Below are positions 23,283-35,872 of a DNA stretch of 64,000 bases, piece after piece. Source of the DNA: Cyclaneusma minus (Eukaryota > Ascomycota > Leotiomycetes > Marthamycetales > Marthamycetaceae). Location of the stretch: contig JAKZHN010000014.1 in NCBI GenBank assembly GCA_037179335.1, positions 620,001 to 684,000 of the forward strand, in the 5' to 3' direction. The stretch's first letter is position 1, and each line of letters opens with the position of its first letter. The position numbers were made by a program, and so were the translations under genes. The notes under the pieces were generated by a model, which saw only the letters and a list, made by a program, of their open reading frames with translations, did no database searches and was not told where the DNA came from.

Positions 23283-24552
23283 CTACCACCGGTCGAATGA
23301 TTGTCCGAATGATCGAACATTGAAGCCTTTGACCTCCCACTTGCGACCAGCTTCCTGATCGACACCGTTCGTGACATCTATACTCCCCAACACTACTTGA
23401 GGATTGAGTGTTCGCTGCGATGTCCCGCGTGTTCGCTCCAGGATATAGTTTTTGCGGCCCGTTACTTGCTGCATCAAAGGGACGAGAGTAGGCACACAGG
23501 CACAGACGATGATGACATTGACCTCAACACTTCAATTGTCAGAAAATGTCTCATGAGCGCAAGGAAATATTACTCACCCTGCCCAGATTAACGCTTCTGA
23601 CTGGCCCCCTAGTATCATCACCGTCAGCTCACTCGTTGTCGGGGTTGTTTTACTTACAAGTTACGTCGGCATAGGTTTCCAATACCACGAGCTTTTGTGT
23701 CCGTACGATAGCGCAGCAGCAAGCCCTATTCTATCAGAAATACTTCTTGATAGACGAGGCAGGAGATGAATGAACTGGAAAAGCAAACATACAGAATACC
23801 AAGTCCGAGAAATCCGCACAGTGCTATCTTTCTCTTTAGAGATATCGGCAGCTTGCGGATTATCCATAACGGGTAGACTGCCAGTATCAAATCGGTAAAT
23901 GCCGACCAAGCTACCGAATATTAGAAGTCTGTTTTGCTAACATCAATGAAGACATACCTCCGCAAAAGAATGAATAATCGGCAACGATGCTGGGTTTCCA
24001 GCACGTGTGGGGAAGTACAGTAAAATCCCACAATAGTGACGGCGGACTGCATTGTGCGAATAAGAGGATACAGTCGATGGCGGAGTACAGAATATTCGAA
24101 AGTACGCAAAACCAAAGTACGTATATCTGCTTGCGCTTCAAAGGTCCCACCAAGCGGCTCAGCAATACGACGACCGCAAGTTTGGGGACCACGACACCCA
24201 TGATGCCGAAAGGGTCAGCAATGTAGTTCCACTTGGCCGCTAGAACTGCGTCGTCTGTGGTCAAGCAGTCGTTGTGTTGTCCGATTCCGTATTTGGTAGA
24301 GACGGCCATCAGGATGTAGTTGATTATTTGCAATATCTATTTCCTTTAGTCCAAGCCTACCTGACAGAAGAAGGACCCGATACATACCATCGAGAACACA
24401 ATGACAAAGTCATCCCATGCTAGACTGCGTAGCAAATGGTGTCTAGTATATACTCGCAGTGTCGTGACGCAAATGGCAATTCCAGTGAATGTTCCAACAA
24501 CACCGAGAATGGTCGGCACCCTTGTCTAGTCACAGGCGGGAGAGTCCGCCAT
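23283..24552 (-). pseudogene. Fungal rhodopsin-domain integral membrane protein, apparently broken by a stop at codon 9
   Basis: A seven-helix fungal membrane protein of the rhodopsin-domain family (near PTH11-like receptors in annotation practice). Six exons join in frame: 24388-24552, 23958-24336, 23793-23910, 23658-23725, 23578-23608 and 23283-23529, with introns of 47-67 bp and good donors (GTATGT, GTAAGT, GTGAGT). They would give 335 codons. Recognisable blocks: RVPTILGVVGTF, AWDDFVIVFSM, VVPKLAVVVLLSRLVGP, the QCSPPSLLWD segment, AWSAFTDLILAVYPLW and VRTQKLVVLETYADVTW. The ATG at 24552 opens with MADSPACD and then meets TAG at 24526-24528, after which the family reading continues at once. 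The stop could be a CAG- or AAG-derived nonsense mutation. Alternatively, ACTAG may be an intron acceptor of an unseen upstream exon, which would leave the gene intact. I favour the nonsense mutation because the N-terminus reads naturally through it. Confidence 0.72.
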
Positions 24553-24819
24553 TCTGAAAGAAGATCCGAAGCCAGCCGTGCATAGAAGGGCGAGGTTTGA
24601 GCTGGCGAGAGTATAGCAAGTTTGATGCTTTTTGTGCCTTCCCCAAAGATAAATCTTTGAAGCAGTAAACCTTGAGTTCGAGTGGATAGCAGACCAGCCC
24701 GTCGGTGAAAAGGTAAGAGCGAGAAATACGGATTTGTGGGCGACGGAGCCTCTCTGATCCTATCTATAGTCCCTTGTAGGTACACAGACTTTTTTCTCTC
24801 CACTGTAGTAGTCGCCGCC

Positions 24820-26496
24820 TCATTTTCCTCGCTCACGCAAAATACAAGAAATGTTGTCCTGTCTGACGGTCCATCTGTTGATCGTCATCCACTCATCCTT
24901 GCCGTTGACCATCTCCATGCTGAAGGTAAGTGGAAGTGCTGGCACGACCTTGTACATCTCAAGAAAACTGACATTCTTCCCCGTGCATGATCTCGGTCCA
25001 GACCCAAACACCAAGTCCACGCGCCTCATATGATTTAGGCGCTGTGTATGCTCTTCCTCTGTCTCACCAGACTTTCTCAACCATCTCTCAGGTACGAATT
25101 CGTCAACATTGTCGCCGAAAACTGGCTGCCGGTTTACTACCCATGCGTTCATCCCCATGTTTGTTCCAGGTGGCAGAACGTAACCATCGGCCATCTCGAA
25201 GCCACCTGCCATGCGCTCAAGACTAAGTCCAATGGGCGGGTGCATGCGCAAAGCTTCCTTGATGACAGCGTCCAAGTACGGTAGTTTCTGACTTTGAGCC
25301 CACGACACCGGAATACTGAGGTTTGCAGCCTGCAATTCCTCGACAAGCTTGGCCTTTTTTGAGGGGCTTCTGATCAGATAGTACATCACCGCTCGCAGAG
25401 CTATAGTGGTGGTGTCGCCTCCAGCCATGATGTTTGCCATTGTCCAATTGATAGCCAGCGGGAAGTCAAATCCAGGGGGGTCTTGGCGATGAGCCGCATC
25501 GATGAAACGATCTAGAAAATCTCGAGGTGAGTATTTGACGCCGTTTTGGGGTGCTTCGGAGCGCTGCTTCAACCGCCTCTGAAGCCGGACTGCACTCCAC
25601 CTCGGAAACATCGAGCCATCTGTCGAGAACAATGCCACGATTGGATTGTGCTTGACGAGACGAGCTTTCCATGGCATGGTGACCAACTAGATAGTTCGTC
25701 AGCTTTACGATACTCGATATCACGGTGACATAACTGACCAGACCTGATCTGTCGAGGACTGCATCTAGATTCCGAAAGAAACCATAAATATCTCCCCCTG
25801 CATCAATGAACCCCATAGTATCACTCAAGGTGACCTGCTGGATGACGTCAAACGCATCTACAACCATTAGTTTATGATATGGAAGAGTTCCCGGTGAAAC
25901 ATACAACAGCGTATCCAAAGTCCTAAATCACAGATAGTGTCTTCTCTGGCATTCTCTTCTCTCATGCGATGCAAGAGCTTGACTATCATTTCATCAACCA
26001 AAGGCTCATATTCCGTCACCGCAGTCATCGAGTACGTCTTTGCTACTGGCTTATGAAGAGCACTGTGTGCCTTCGGGTCCCTCACTGACAAGGACGAATC
26101 CACTCGCTTCCCATCCACACGTTGCGCAAATACATCGTACATTTCACTCTAAGTAGCCAGTCAGCAAATTATCAACTGGTATTGAAGCCTGAATACCTTC
26201 AGATACCCCGGAGAGAAGCCATAAAGACGAGGAACATATTCCGCATTTGCAAGACTTAGCAGATTGGGGCCAATTCTAACAACGTCGCCATACTTCCGAT
26301 GAAGCTTGATCAGGGTCTGCTGGTGTTTGTTCGATTGTACAGAGAGTCTGTACCAGAATCTTGTGACACTGGCTAGTAATGGTCCGGGATATCTGTTGAG
26401 GTCGTTGTGATGATAAGTCGTAAGCATTCGGTGGAGCACAGCAAATATTGCGAGCGCCACCAAGCTCCAGCATAGGCTAGAACTCGATATTTCCAT
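24820..26496 (-). CDS. Cytochrome P450 monooxygenase, four exons, apparently intact
   Basis: A heme-thiolate monooxygenase, probably ER-anchored and acting on a secondary metabolite or xenobiotic. Exons are 26197-26496, 25905-26148, 25739-25857 and 24820-25686. Introns are 48, 47 and 52 bp; the third uses a GTCAGT donor and is the least certain. The product has 509 residues, normal for the family. Features: N-terminal hydrophobic anchor (about 8-22), Pro hinge (RYPGPLLASVTRFWYRLS), HRKYGDVVRIGPN, I-helix AGGDTT (309-314), ExxR as EALR (365-368), PERW (420-423) and the heme loop FGSGPRSCTG (448-457) with Cys455. All key residues are present. The start is the first ATG in frame. It resembles pisatin-demethylase-like fungal P450s; the substrate cannot be read from sequence. 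The promoter lies only about 320 bp from the RIP-mutated block, so heterochromatic silencing is plausible. Confidence 0.9.
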
Positions 26497-26815
26497 CGCG
26501 CAGTTGTCATGGGCAAAATTGTCAGGGACGAAAACGTAGAACCGGACTGCAATATGCAAGAGGGTGAGGAAAGAAGGCAAGCAGGAAGTCGGCGCTTAAA
26601 GTGCGACAGCTGAACTAGCAGTGACGAGTTTGCCACTGCGGACTGGATGATATTGCAGGTAGGTGCACAACAGTCGAGTGATTTAGCAGTGCATAGCAGC
26701 CAATTTCCGCAGGCTGTAAAAGGTAAGGCGCTACCTGCAGCCGCCAAGACCAGCAAAGCGCAATTGCAACCTCCTGCCAAGCTATTGCCACGCTAATAGG
26801 GGCCCCTAAAACCAT
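26497..26815. promoter_or_regulatory. Upstream region of the intact P450 gene, bounded by the AT-rich block
   Basis: About 320 bases of ordinary composition separate the P450 start codon from the start of the AT-rich block. It must contain the core promoter. I see no TATA box or factor site that I would defend. Confidence 0.5.
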
Positions 26816-28598
26816 TTAATTAAAATAATAATTTGTATAGCAGCTAGCTACTGCTTTTTGCTAGGCCAAATCGGGCTTATTGCTAATTTTTATAGCTGGT
26901 AAAATACGTTTTTTAAATGGTTTTTAATTGCTTTTTTTTATTAAATCGGCGCCTATTGCTATAATGGTGGTTAAAAGCTATAGCAATTAATTTTATAGGT
27001 ATATAAATAAAAAAATAAAACTAAAATAAAAGTCTGATTTCCAATTGCTAAAATATTTTTCAAAAATTAAAAAATTGCAAAAAAACCCTTTTTAAATTTC
27101 TTTAAATATTTTTCTAAAACCAATATTATAAATCCTAATAGTAATTAGCATTTTAATTAGCGCTTTAGCCAGCTTTTTTATAATAGTTATTTTAAGCTTT
27201 ATTTAGCCTTATTTTAATTGGTGCAAGCAGTATTTAATATTAATAGGCGCTAATTTTTTTAAGCTAAAAAAGCTTTTATAATAATAGAAAATAGCCTTGG
27301 TTTTTTATTCGCTATTTTAATACTTTAATTTAGCCAGCTTTTTAATAGCTTAAATATTTTTAACTAGCTAAAAATATTTGAATTCTTTTTAGCTAGCCGG
27401 TTTTTTAGCTAATTTTTTAATTAGCTAAAAATATTTAAATTTTCTTTAATTAGCCCGATTTTTAGCCAATTTTTTTTAATATTTTTCCTAATATTAGTAT
27501 TAATTTTAGCCGGCCTTTTACCAGCTTTTTTTAATTAGCTATATTCCCTTAATTAGGTTATAATTCATTTATTTTAGGAAATTGGTATAAAAGTTTTTTT
27601 TTAAAAAATGCTTTTTAGGCCAATATTCCTAGTATAATATTTTTATTTCTAAGGGTAAAAAAGCTGCAATTACTTTTAATAATAGCCCTATTATTAATAG
27701 CAGCTTTGCGGCCGCCGTTTTTTAAAAAAAAAGCAAAAGGAAAAAAGGCAAAGGCTTTGCTTATTTAAAATAATAAAAAGTTTTTTTTAATGCTTTTAGC
27801 AATTTGGAAATTGATTTTATTAATAAAAACTTCTATATTATATAATGATATATATATTAATAATATATTAATTAATTTTAAAAAAATAATTATAAAATAA
27901 TTAAAATCAATTATAATAGAATTTATAAATTATTATAGCGAATAGCTTAGCGCTGTTTTAAAAAAACGCTAAATTTGTTTTTAAAAAAATAAATTTAAAA
28001 ATTATTAATATTGGCAAAGCTAATAATAATAAAAAAGGTAGCCAGGAATTTTATTTAGCCTATAATTATTTTATAGCTTTTATAAATAAAAAAAATAAAG
28101 CTAAGAATTTGCAAAATATATTAAAAGGAAAAAGAAAACGGGAAATTGCGGCTTTTTTAAAATAATTTATTAATGAGCTTTTATATTATAAAAATCGCGT
28201 TTATAATGCTAAAATAGCTATAAAGCAGCAATTTTTTAAAGTATATAGTAAAAATTTTAATTACTTTATAAACTAAAAAAAAATGCCTAAAAGCAAAAGA
28301 AAAGGCGAGCTGCTTTAGCTTTAATATAGAAAAAAAGCTTTAGGCAAGGAATTTAAAAAAAGGCTGCGGGCGTTTTAATAATTAATGCTATAATTATTAA
28401 TTTTGTAAAAGAATTAATTATAGAAATTAATAATCAGCTTTTTATTATAATGGATAAAATAATAAAGCTTTAGCGTTAATAAATTGCAGATTTTAGGCAA
28501 AAAAAAAGCTAAAGCAAAAAAAAAAAAGGAAAAAAAGGAAAAAAAGGAAAAAAACAGGAATACTGCTTATTAAAAACTGCTGGAGCAAAGCTATTAGC
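26816..28598. other. RIP-mutated sequence, no assignable element
   Basis: AT-rich sequence with recurring words around ttagccagctttttaa. I could not identify a coding relic or an element boundary. Confidence 0.5.
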
Positions 28599-28785
28599 TG
28601 TTATAATAGAGGTCCCGGGAGGGCCGTTGCAAAATGGCGGTCAAATATATAAATTGATTGTACAAAAGCAAAGGTATTCCTATACGCGCAGACTTTTATA
28701 AAAAGGCTGCGGCTAATTAATTTATAATTTATATTAGGCCCGTAGCGGAGCTATAGCCATCCCTAAAAGTCCTTATTATATTATA
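28599..28785. repeat. LTR-like repeat, copy 1 of the outer pair
   Basis: A GC-richer island of about 187 bp that recurs in the same orientation at 51296-51483. It starts TGTTATAATAG and ends TTATA, consistent with LTR termini TG...CA after C-to-T change. Shared internal words include aggtccc, ggccgttgcaaaat, gcgcaga and aaaaaggctgcggctaatta. Relative to the other copy this one has lost a GC-rich hairpin through transitions. Confidence 0.6.
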
Positions 28786-31700
28786 CTCCCTTTTTTCCGG
28801 GGCTCGTTTTCGAGTTTTCGAAAATTTAAAGCCAAAAGCGATTTCTCTGCTAAAAACGGTTTTTTATAGGTTTATTAAATTCCGGAAAAAGCACCTCCTT
28901 TGATTCCCAAATTGTAAGTCCACCCGTTTATTAAAACCCTGCAAAAATAAAAAAAATACATTTATTTATTTATATCCATTAGCGTCTCGGTTCGCTACTC
29001 CCTTCAATAGCGGGGATTTCAAGGCTCGCAATACCCATGGAAATGTTTTTGGTGATTGGTAATTTTCTTGTATTTTTTAAATAGGTGTAAAATAACGAAG
29101 GCAGGAAAAAATATATTGCTTAAAATTTATGCAAAAGGATATTGGTAATAATTATATTATGGTTATGCGTATATTAGAAAGGAGGCGTATTAGAATTGCA
29201 TTGTAATTAATAATAGAAAAATAATAATAATATAATTTAAATTATTAAATAAATCAATAGCAAATTGGAAATTCTTGCAAAGCTTATAAGACCGCTATAG
29301 AAAACTTTAAAAAATTAAAAGGACGCTATGGATTTAAGCTAATATTTTTAATATATAAATATTAATTACGATTTTTATTTCCGCAATAATTTGGCAATAT
29401 TTTCTAACAAAAATAATCGGTTTTATAATTTTAAATTTCGGGATATTTGGAAATGCATTTTTTTATTGCATTTGGCTTAAAATACCAATATTAAATTATA
29501 GTTTGCGCAATTTAAATAGCTATTTTCTTATTTTAAATATTAGATTTTAAAATTTTATATTTATTAAAATTGCCTATTGCTTGGGCTTTAATTGTATTAA
29601 AATTTTTATAGAATTTAATAGCATTCTTTTTATAATGAATTTTCCCTTATTATAATATATAATATATGCTTTAATTTAAAGGATAAAAGCAATATTTATC
29701 CAAATTTGCGCACGTTTCCGGCGATTTGGCTTTATAGCGGCGTTTTTTAAATTACGTTTCCAAGTGCTATATGGAATTGCTATTTTTCTTTAATTTATTA
29801 GATATTTTAAAGGGATTTTAAAAAATGCCTTGCAAGCTTGTCCATTTTGCGAAGAAAACCTTATTAAAAAATGCATTATAATAAATTTTATTTGGATTTT
29901 AACTACCTCATTTAATTTGATAGAATTTAATAATAATTAAAAAAAAATCTTTTAATTTATTTGGCAGTTAATTAGCCCGGATTAAAATATTATTTAAATT
30001 AATTAATTTTTATTTCTTTTTATTTTTAAAAAATTATTAATTTTTAGCTAAAATTTGCAAATATTTTGCTATAATTGCTTTAATAGTTTTTTTATATATT
30101 AAAATATTAATTATATTATAAAAGCTTTATAATTAGCTGGTTGGTTTTTGGGCTATATTTATTTTATAAACATTTTTAAATTTAAGCGGTATTAGGCATT
30201 AAATCCATTATTTTTATTATTAGCGGAAATGTAAATTAGCAATAATTCTGCATTTATAATTATAGCATTCCGCTTGGCTTTTGGCAGTTTTTTATATTTT
30301 TTATTTATAGCTTTGCTAAATCCAAGCTTTAGTAATCTTTTTTTAATAATAGCATTTTATTTGTTTTGAATTTATTATTTAAAAGCAATTTCTTTTAGCT
30401 TTTAAATTTGAAAAGGCCGGTTATAATATTTTTGCTTGATTTTAATTTTAAAAAGTTTGTAACAATTGCAGGTAATTGATTTTTGCGCGGTTAAATTTAA
30501 TATATTTGGTAATTTGTTTATTTTGAAATTATTTATTTTCGAATTTAGCCAGATTTTTTTCCAGCGTTTTTTAGACATTTTATAAATTTTACAATTATTT
30601 AATATTATTAAAATATAATAAGCATTAAATATAATTTGGAAATTAATTGGATTTTTAAAATTGGTATTAAAACATTTAATAATTGATTGGTATTTTGAAT
30701 AAATTTTGCTTTTGGTTATTAATTGCTATGCAATATTTTTTGTATTTTACAATATTTAAAAAATCGCCTAGCTATTTAAAATTAATAATTGCTTAATGCA
30801 ATATTTATAGCTTTGCTATAAATTTAATAAATAAGTAAATAATAAATAAATATATATTTATCTATTTTATTAATTATTTAATAATACTATTTACTGCCGC
30901 AATATTTTATATAAAATAAATAAAATAATTAATTTTGTTTATATTTATATTAATACTGGGTAAAGCAATTTAATAGTAGATAGAATTATAAAATGGCTTT
31001 AATAAAGCTGCAGGTTTTATTTATTTTGTAAAATAGCGTATATAGTGCAATAGATTATAGAATTGGAATAGGATATAAAAATAGCGGCGGAATATATATA
31101 TATATATAAAACTAAAGATATTATGGAAATAAATATAGAAATAGGTGTTTTAGCGCGGTTAATTTACTAGCGCATATATTTATTATTGGTTATTGAATTA
31201 AAAAAAATTGTATAAAGCTTAATAATAAATTGCCTATTAAAAACTATATAAAATATATTTTTTATATATAAAAGCAGAATCTTCTATTTTTTTTAAATAA
31301 TTTAGCAAATTGATTTATTATATATAATTTACATTATTGCGTAATATTTATTGCATTTAATACAAGGTTTTTAATTTTTTTTTCTTTTTTTCCAATTTAT
31401 AAATTATTTAATAATATTGCTATATAATATATATATGGTTTTTAAATACAATCAAAGCGTAATAAATATAAATTATATTATCTTTTAAAGGAAAAATTTA
31501 AAATTATATATTAAAATAATTTTATAAATAATTAAATTATTTATAGTATTTGTATATATTATATATATAATTTAATTTAATATTTAATATATATAAATTT
31601 TTAAACAAATAAAACCTTTTGGTAATTGGTTATTTATTACTAAAATTTAAACTAAATAGGCTGTATTTGCGGGTAAAAATCGCAATTTCGGCTTGCAATT

Positions 31701-34271
31701 CCGCAATTTTGTTTTTTAGTTTTAAATTTTTAAATAATTTGCGAAACGATTGCAAAATTATTAAAATTTAAATTAATTTAGCCTTAAATTACATTGAAAA
31801 TAAAAGCTTAATTAGCTTTGTTTTTGCGCGGTATATTTATATCTTTCGCTAGATTATTTTAGCTTTTAATTAAATTGCCTTAGCTTTTAGCTAAAGCTTG
31901 TTTAAATTAATTTCCATTAATAAATGAATTATTTAATTAAAAAAACCATTAAATCATTTTTAATTATTAATATTAATAGCGCCTTTATTAATATTATTAA
32001 CAAATATATTATTGCTTTTATTTAATACGGTTTTTTAATTTAGTATATAAATTCCGCTAATATTGCTGCCAATATTAAGCTTTTTTAAAATTAAGCAAAA
32101 TTGATTTTTAAAGCTTTTAATAAAAAATTTATAAATAAAATTATTGCCGGATTTGCGGCTAGCAAATAAATAATTATTATTTTGCCAAATTATTATTTTT
32201 TAAAATAAAAGCGGCTATTTTATTATAATAATTAAAAATAAATTAGCAAATAAAAATATATTATATATATTTCTTAATTATAGAAAATAGCTATTGCCTT
32301 TTTTAAATAAGAATGGCAGTATTTAAATATTATATATTAAAAGCCCTGCTTAGCTTTTTTAATAAGCAATGCTTGCCTTTTGCGCATTTTTAGCGTATAT
32401 ACTTTATAGGGTGCCCGCAAGACGCCCCCCTCGGCCCCGTGTAATAGAATAATTAGCGCAATATATAGCTAATTTATTAAAGCATTATAGCAAAACATTT
32501 AAAAATTTAATAAAATATCTCAATATTATTATAGGCTATAAAATATATTATAGGCCTAAAACAAAATTGAAAAAATTATTTATTGCAATTTTAATTAAAT
32601 TAGCAATAAAATCAATTAAATGAGTGTTTTTAAAAGTATAGCTATATTTTATAGCAAATTAATTTTATAAACCAGCAAAAAGCAAAAACTTATAATTATT
32701 TTATTTATTAAATTTAAATATATTGCCTTTTTATTCTATACTAAGTAGAATCAATAGCTAGTTTAAATTTTCCAAAATCTAAATTATTTATAATATATTA
32801 AATAAAATTCAAATAGTATTCGCATATTTAAAAATAATATCGGATTTCTATATTTAATTAAAAATTTAAAAATTTAAAAAAATTAAAGTATATAAACGTC
32901 TTTTATTATTTTATTAAAAATCTAAAAAAAAATAAAAAGCTCACTATTAAATATATATTAATGAATAAAATAATAGCCAATGGATTAATTAAACCATTGG
33001 AAAAAGTTAAATTTAAAACATTTATAAAGATATTGGAAATAATTATATAAATTTATAAAATAGCTTTTATAAAGGAGTATTAAAAAATAAATGCAATAGC
33101 TATTATAAAAATAATTATATAGCATTTTGCTTATCTAAAATAAAATTAGCGTCTTTTGTAAATTAAATATTTATAGTTTAAAAACGCTTTTAATTTAAAA
33201 TTTTAAGCAGTTAATATAATATTTTATTCACTTTTATAACCAGAGTTTTATATTAAATTATACCAAATTAAACGCTTTTCTTTTAATATTTGCTGGATTT
33301 TCTTTACCCGTATAATGAATAATTATAAAATTAATTTTTAATTTTTTTTGATATAATATTGTTTGAGCAATTGCAGCAAAAGCCTTAGGCACCCATGGGT
33401 GCATTTGCAACGCCATCTTTTATCGCTAAAGGGCCTCGGTGCTCTCCGATCGCTAACTAGTCACAAACCAGTCACAGACAAAGGTATTTGCTCCGCGCCT
33501 ATTGCTGCAATTGCAAGCAATATACCTTTTATCGCTGGTTTATTGCTAATTAAAATGCAAAAATGCAAAAAAGCAAAAAAGCAAATGCCATTTCCAGCAA
33601 CTAGTATATTTAAATTTAATTACTTTGCAATTGCAGCAATTAATAAGCTAATAAAGCCTTTGCTTATTATAAAAGCCTTTATAATTAGGGTTTAAATTGC
33701 CACCTTTAATTTTAGATTCTATTCCATTTTAATTCTTTTGCAAAATTTATATATAAGCATATATATAAAAATTGGCCTATATTTTAATTTATATATTAGC
33801 TAATATAGCTGGTTTGCATATATATTGGCTAGCTGCTATAAAGCTATTCGTATATAACGGCAAAGGCAAGGGTAGCAGGTATAAAAAACAATAGCGAAAA
33901 CCCGGAACGGGTAGGTTAAAATTGCCAAGGCTGCAGAGCTTTTACTTTAGCACTCGGCATTAAACCATAATTTAAATCCGGATATGCAATTCGCAAAATA
34001 TAAATCCGCACTCCAAATTTGGATATACAATCCGGCTATAAAAAACAAATCAAAAACAAATAAAAGATAAATAAAAAACAAATAAAAAACAAATAAAAAA
34101 ATAAATAAAAACTAAATAAAGCATTTAGGCTTACCGCTAAATTATCGTTAATTTATTGCTAATTTATCGCGCGATTTATCGCTAATTTATCGCTAACTTA
34201 TCGCTGGCTTATTGCGTAATGGATACAAATATCCGCTATATTGGTGATAAGTCGGCGATAGGAAATGGGGT
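28786..34271. other. RIP-mutated sequence with two less-mutated islands
   Basis: Mostly featureless AT-rich sequence. Islands at about 28786-29060 and 33370-33530 keep more G and C; the second includes a cacccatgggtg palindrome. A GC-rich scrap is also seen at 32405-32440. A frame at 33363-33695 opens at a non-ATG codon and is not a gene. On the minus strand around 29700-30600 there are peptide-like stretches of possible transposase or gag origin that I cannot assign. This may be the interior of the outer element defined by the repeats at 28.6 and 51.3 kb. Confidence 0.45.
33974..34240. repeat. Iteron-like and short tandem repeats beside the 34.3-kb repeat
   Basis: Three related words (atccggatatgcaattcgc at 33976, ggatatacaatccgg at 34021, ggatacaaatatccgc at 34221) flank two short tandem arrays. 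The first is an A-rich aaacaaataaa array at about 34040-34120. The second, at about 34131-34217, consists of seven or eight 11-12-bp units of the form ttatcgctaat. Unlike the surroundings these still contain CG dinucleotides. They could be subterminal repeats of a DNA transposon, or a replication or binding region; neither is shown. Confidence 0.55.
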
Positions 34272-34288
34272 TGCAAATATAGCTATAA

Positions 34289-34463
34289 TGGCCCGTGCCC
34301 ACGCAGCTAGCGCAGCGCTATCGCTAGCGCCAAAACCTGGAAATAGCTTTAAAAAGAGCGGCGATAAGCCAATTTTTCTTTTTTAAACACAATTAATAAA
34401 GCATATTAATAATCCTAAATCGCATATGCATTATTTTACCTATTTACTTTTAATAAACCAATA
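34289..34463 (+). repeat. Left LTR-like repeat of the 34-41 kb copia relic
   Basis: Starts TGGCCCGTGCCCACGCAGC; the right copy has the transition-altered tagcctatgcccacgcagc. The end is placed near aaaccaata by where similarity stops. Confidence 0.6.
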
Positions 34464-35848
34464 TTAATTAGCGTTTTTTTATTAAAGGCAGCAAATTTGC
34501 AAAATTATTTAAAAAAAATTATCCTTAATTGCGCAATATATTAATTGGCTTTTTTAAAAAGCGCAAGGCTTTAAAATACCTTAAGTTTTAATAATAAACA
34601 ATTAAAATGCAAAGCCAGCTTTTATTTATTTTATTTAAACGCCGTATTTTATTATAATTATTTAGTCGCCTTAAAATACACCGTTTTTGCACTTTTGTAT
34701 TTTTTAGCTATATAATAATAATAGATTGCGCTTTTTTTCCCGCGCAGCCTTATTTTAAAAGCTTTTGCCCCCGCCAGTTTAAATCAAAAAATACCTAAAT
34801 TTAATTTATTTAAATTTATATTATTTGAATTTATAACATTTAAATTTAAGCCAGCAAAATCAGCTTTAAGCCTCCGCTAGCAAAAAGCTTAAAACAAGCC
34901 CAGTATCCCCGTTTGGCATTTAAAAGACCCTATAGCCAATTAATATAATTTGGTAATTGCGCAATTAATATATTTTTATTTACCTCTTTTTAAAACGAAT
35001 TATTTTACAGCGCTTTATTAGTATAATTAATATAATTAGCTGCGCAATTAACTGCTTTAAACTCTATAATTATATCGCTAACAAAATTATATTCAAATTT
35101 TTATATTTTTGAAATTAAATGCAAATTTATTAAAAGCTATAATCCAAGAAATTTTAATTTAAATAATTTGAAAATATATATTAGCCTTATATTAAATACT
35201 TTATTTTCTAACTAGTATAGCAAAAGATTAAAAAAAGGAATAATTATAAATATTATATTAAAATAAATTTGAAAATTGGAATTTTAATATATCCAAATTA
35301 GCAAATGCAAAAATCCGCTAAATATTTTAAAAAAAGAATTATGCAAAATAGTATTTTTATAAATAATACTAAAAAAAGGGATTTGGTTATTGTTTTATTT
35401 AATTTGGCAATAAAAGATAATAAATCATAATTAATATAGCCAGTTAATTTATTAAAAAAAACCGCGCAAAACGAATTTCCCCGTAAGCCCAGCGTATTTT
35501 TAATGCAATTTACAAAAGCATCTATAACAATTTTTCAATTTTTTTTTCCAAAAAAAAGGGTTTAAATTTAAAATACTCCAATAGCCAATTTTTCTTTAAT
35601 GAAAACTTTTAATGGATTTAAAAAAAAAAAAAACTAAAGCAATTAAGAAATTAATTAAGAATTCAGTGTTTTAAAAGAAATTTTATATTTAATTCAAGTC
35701 ATTAGCCAAACAAATTTTAGGAAATTCCTTATACCAAGGAAATATACCAGGATTTTCAAAAGCTTTTTTAAAGCCACTCCTGGCTATAAAATATTTTTTG
35801 CATCTCGCTATCCTTTTCCGAAATCTAAATACTATTTTTCAAAACGCT

Positions 35849-35872
35849 ATATATATATATATATATATATAT
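35849..35872. repeat. (AT)n dinucleotide run
   Basis: About 12 uninterrupted AT units inside the degraded copia element. No other significance is seen. Confidence 0.9.

Noticed and set aside
33363..33695. 110-codon ORF in the AT-rich block
   Set aside because: Starts at a non-ATG codon, lies in a less-mutated repeat island and has no family signal.
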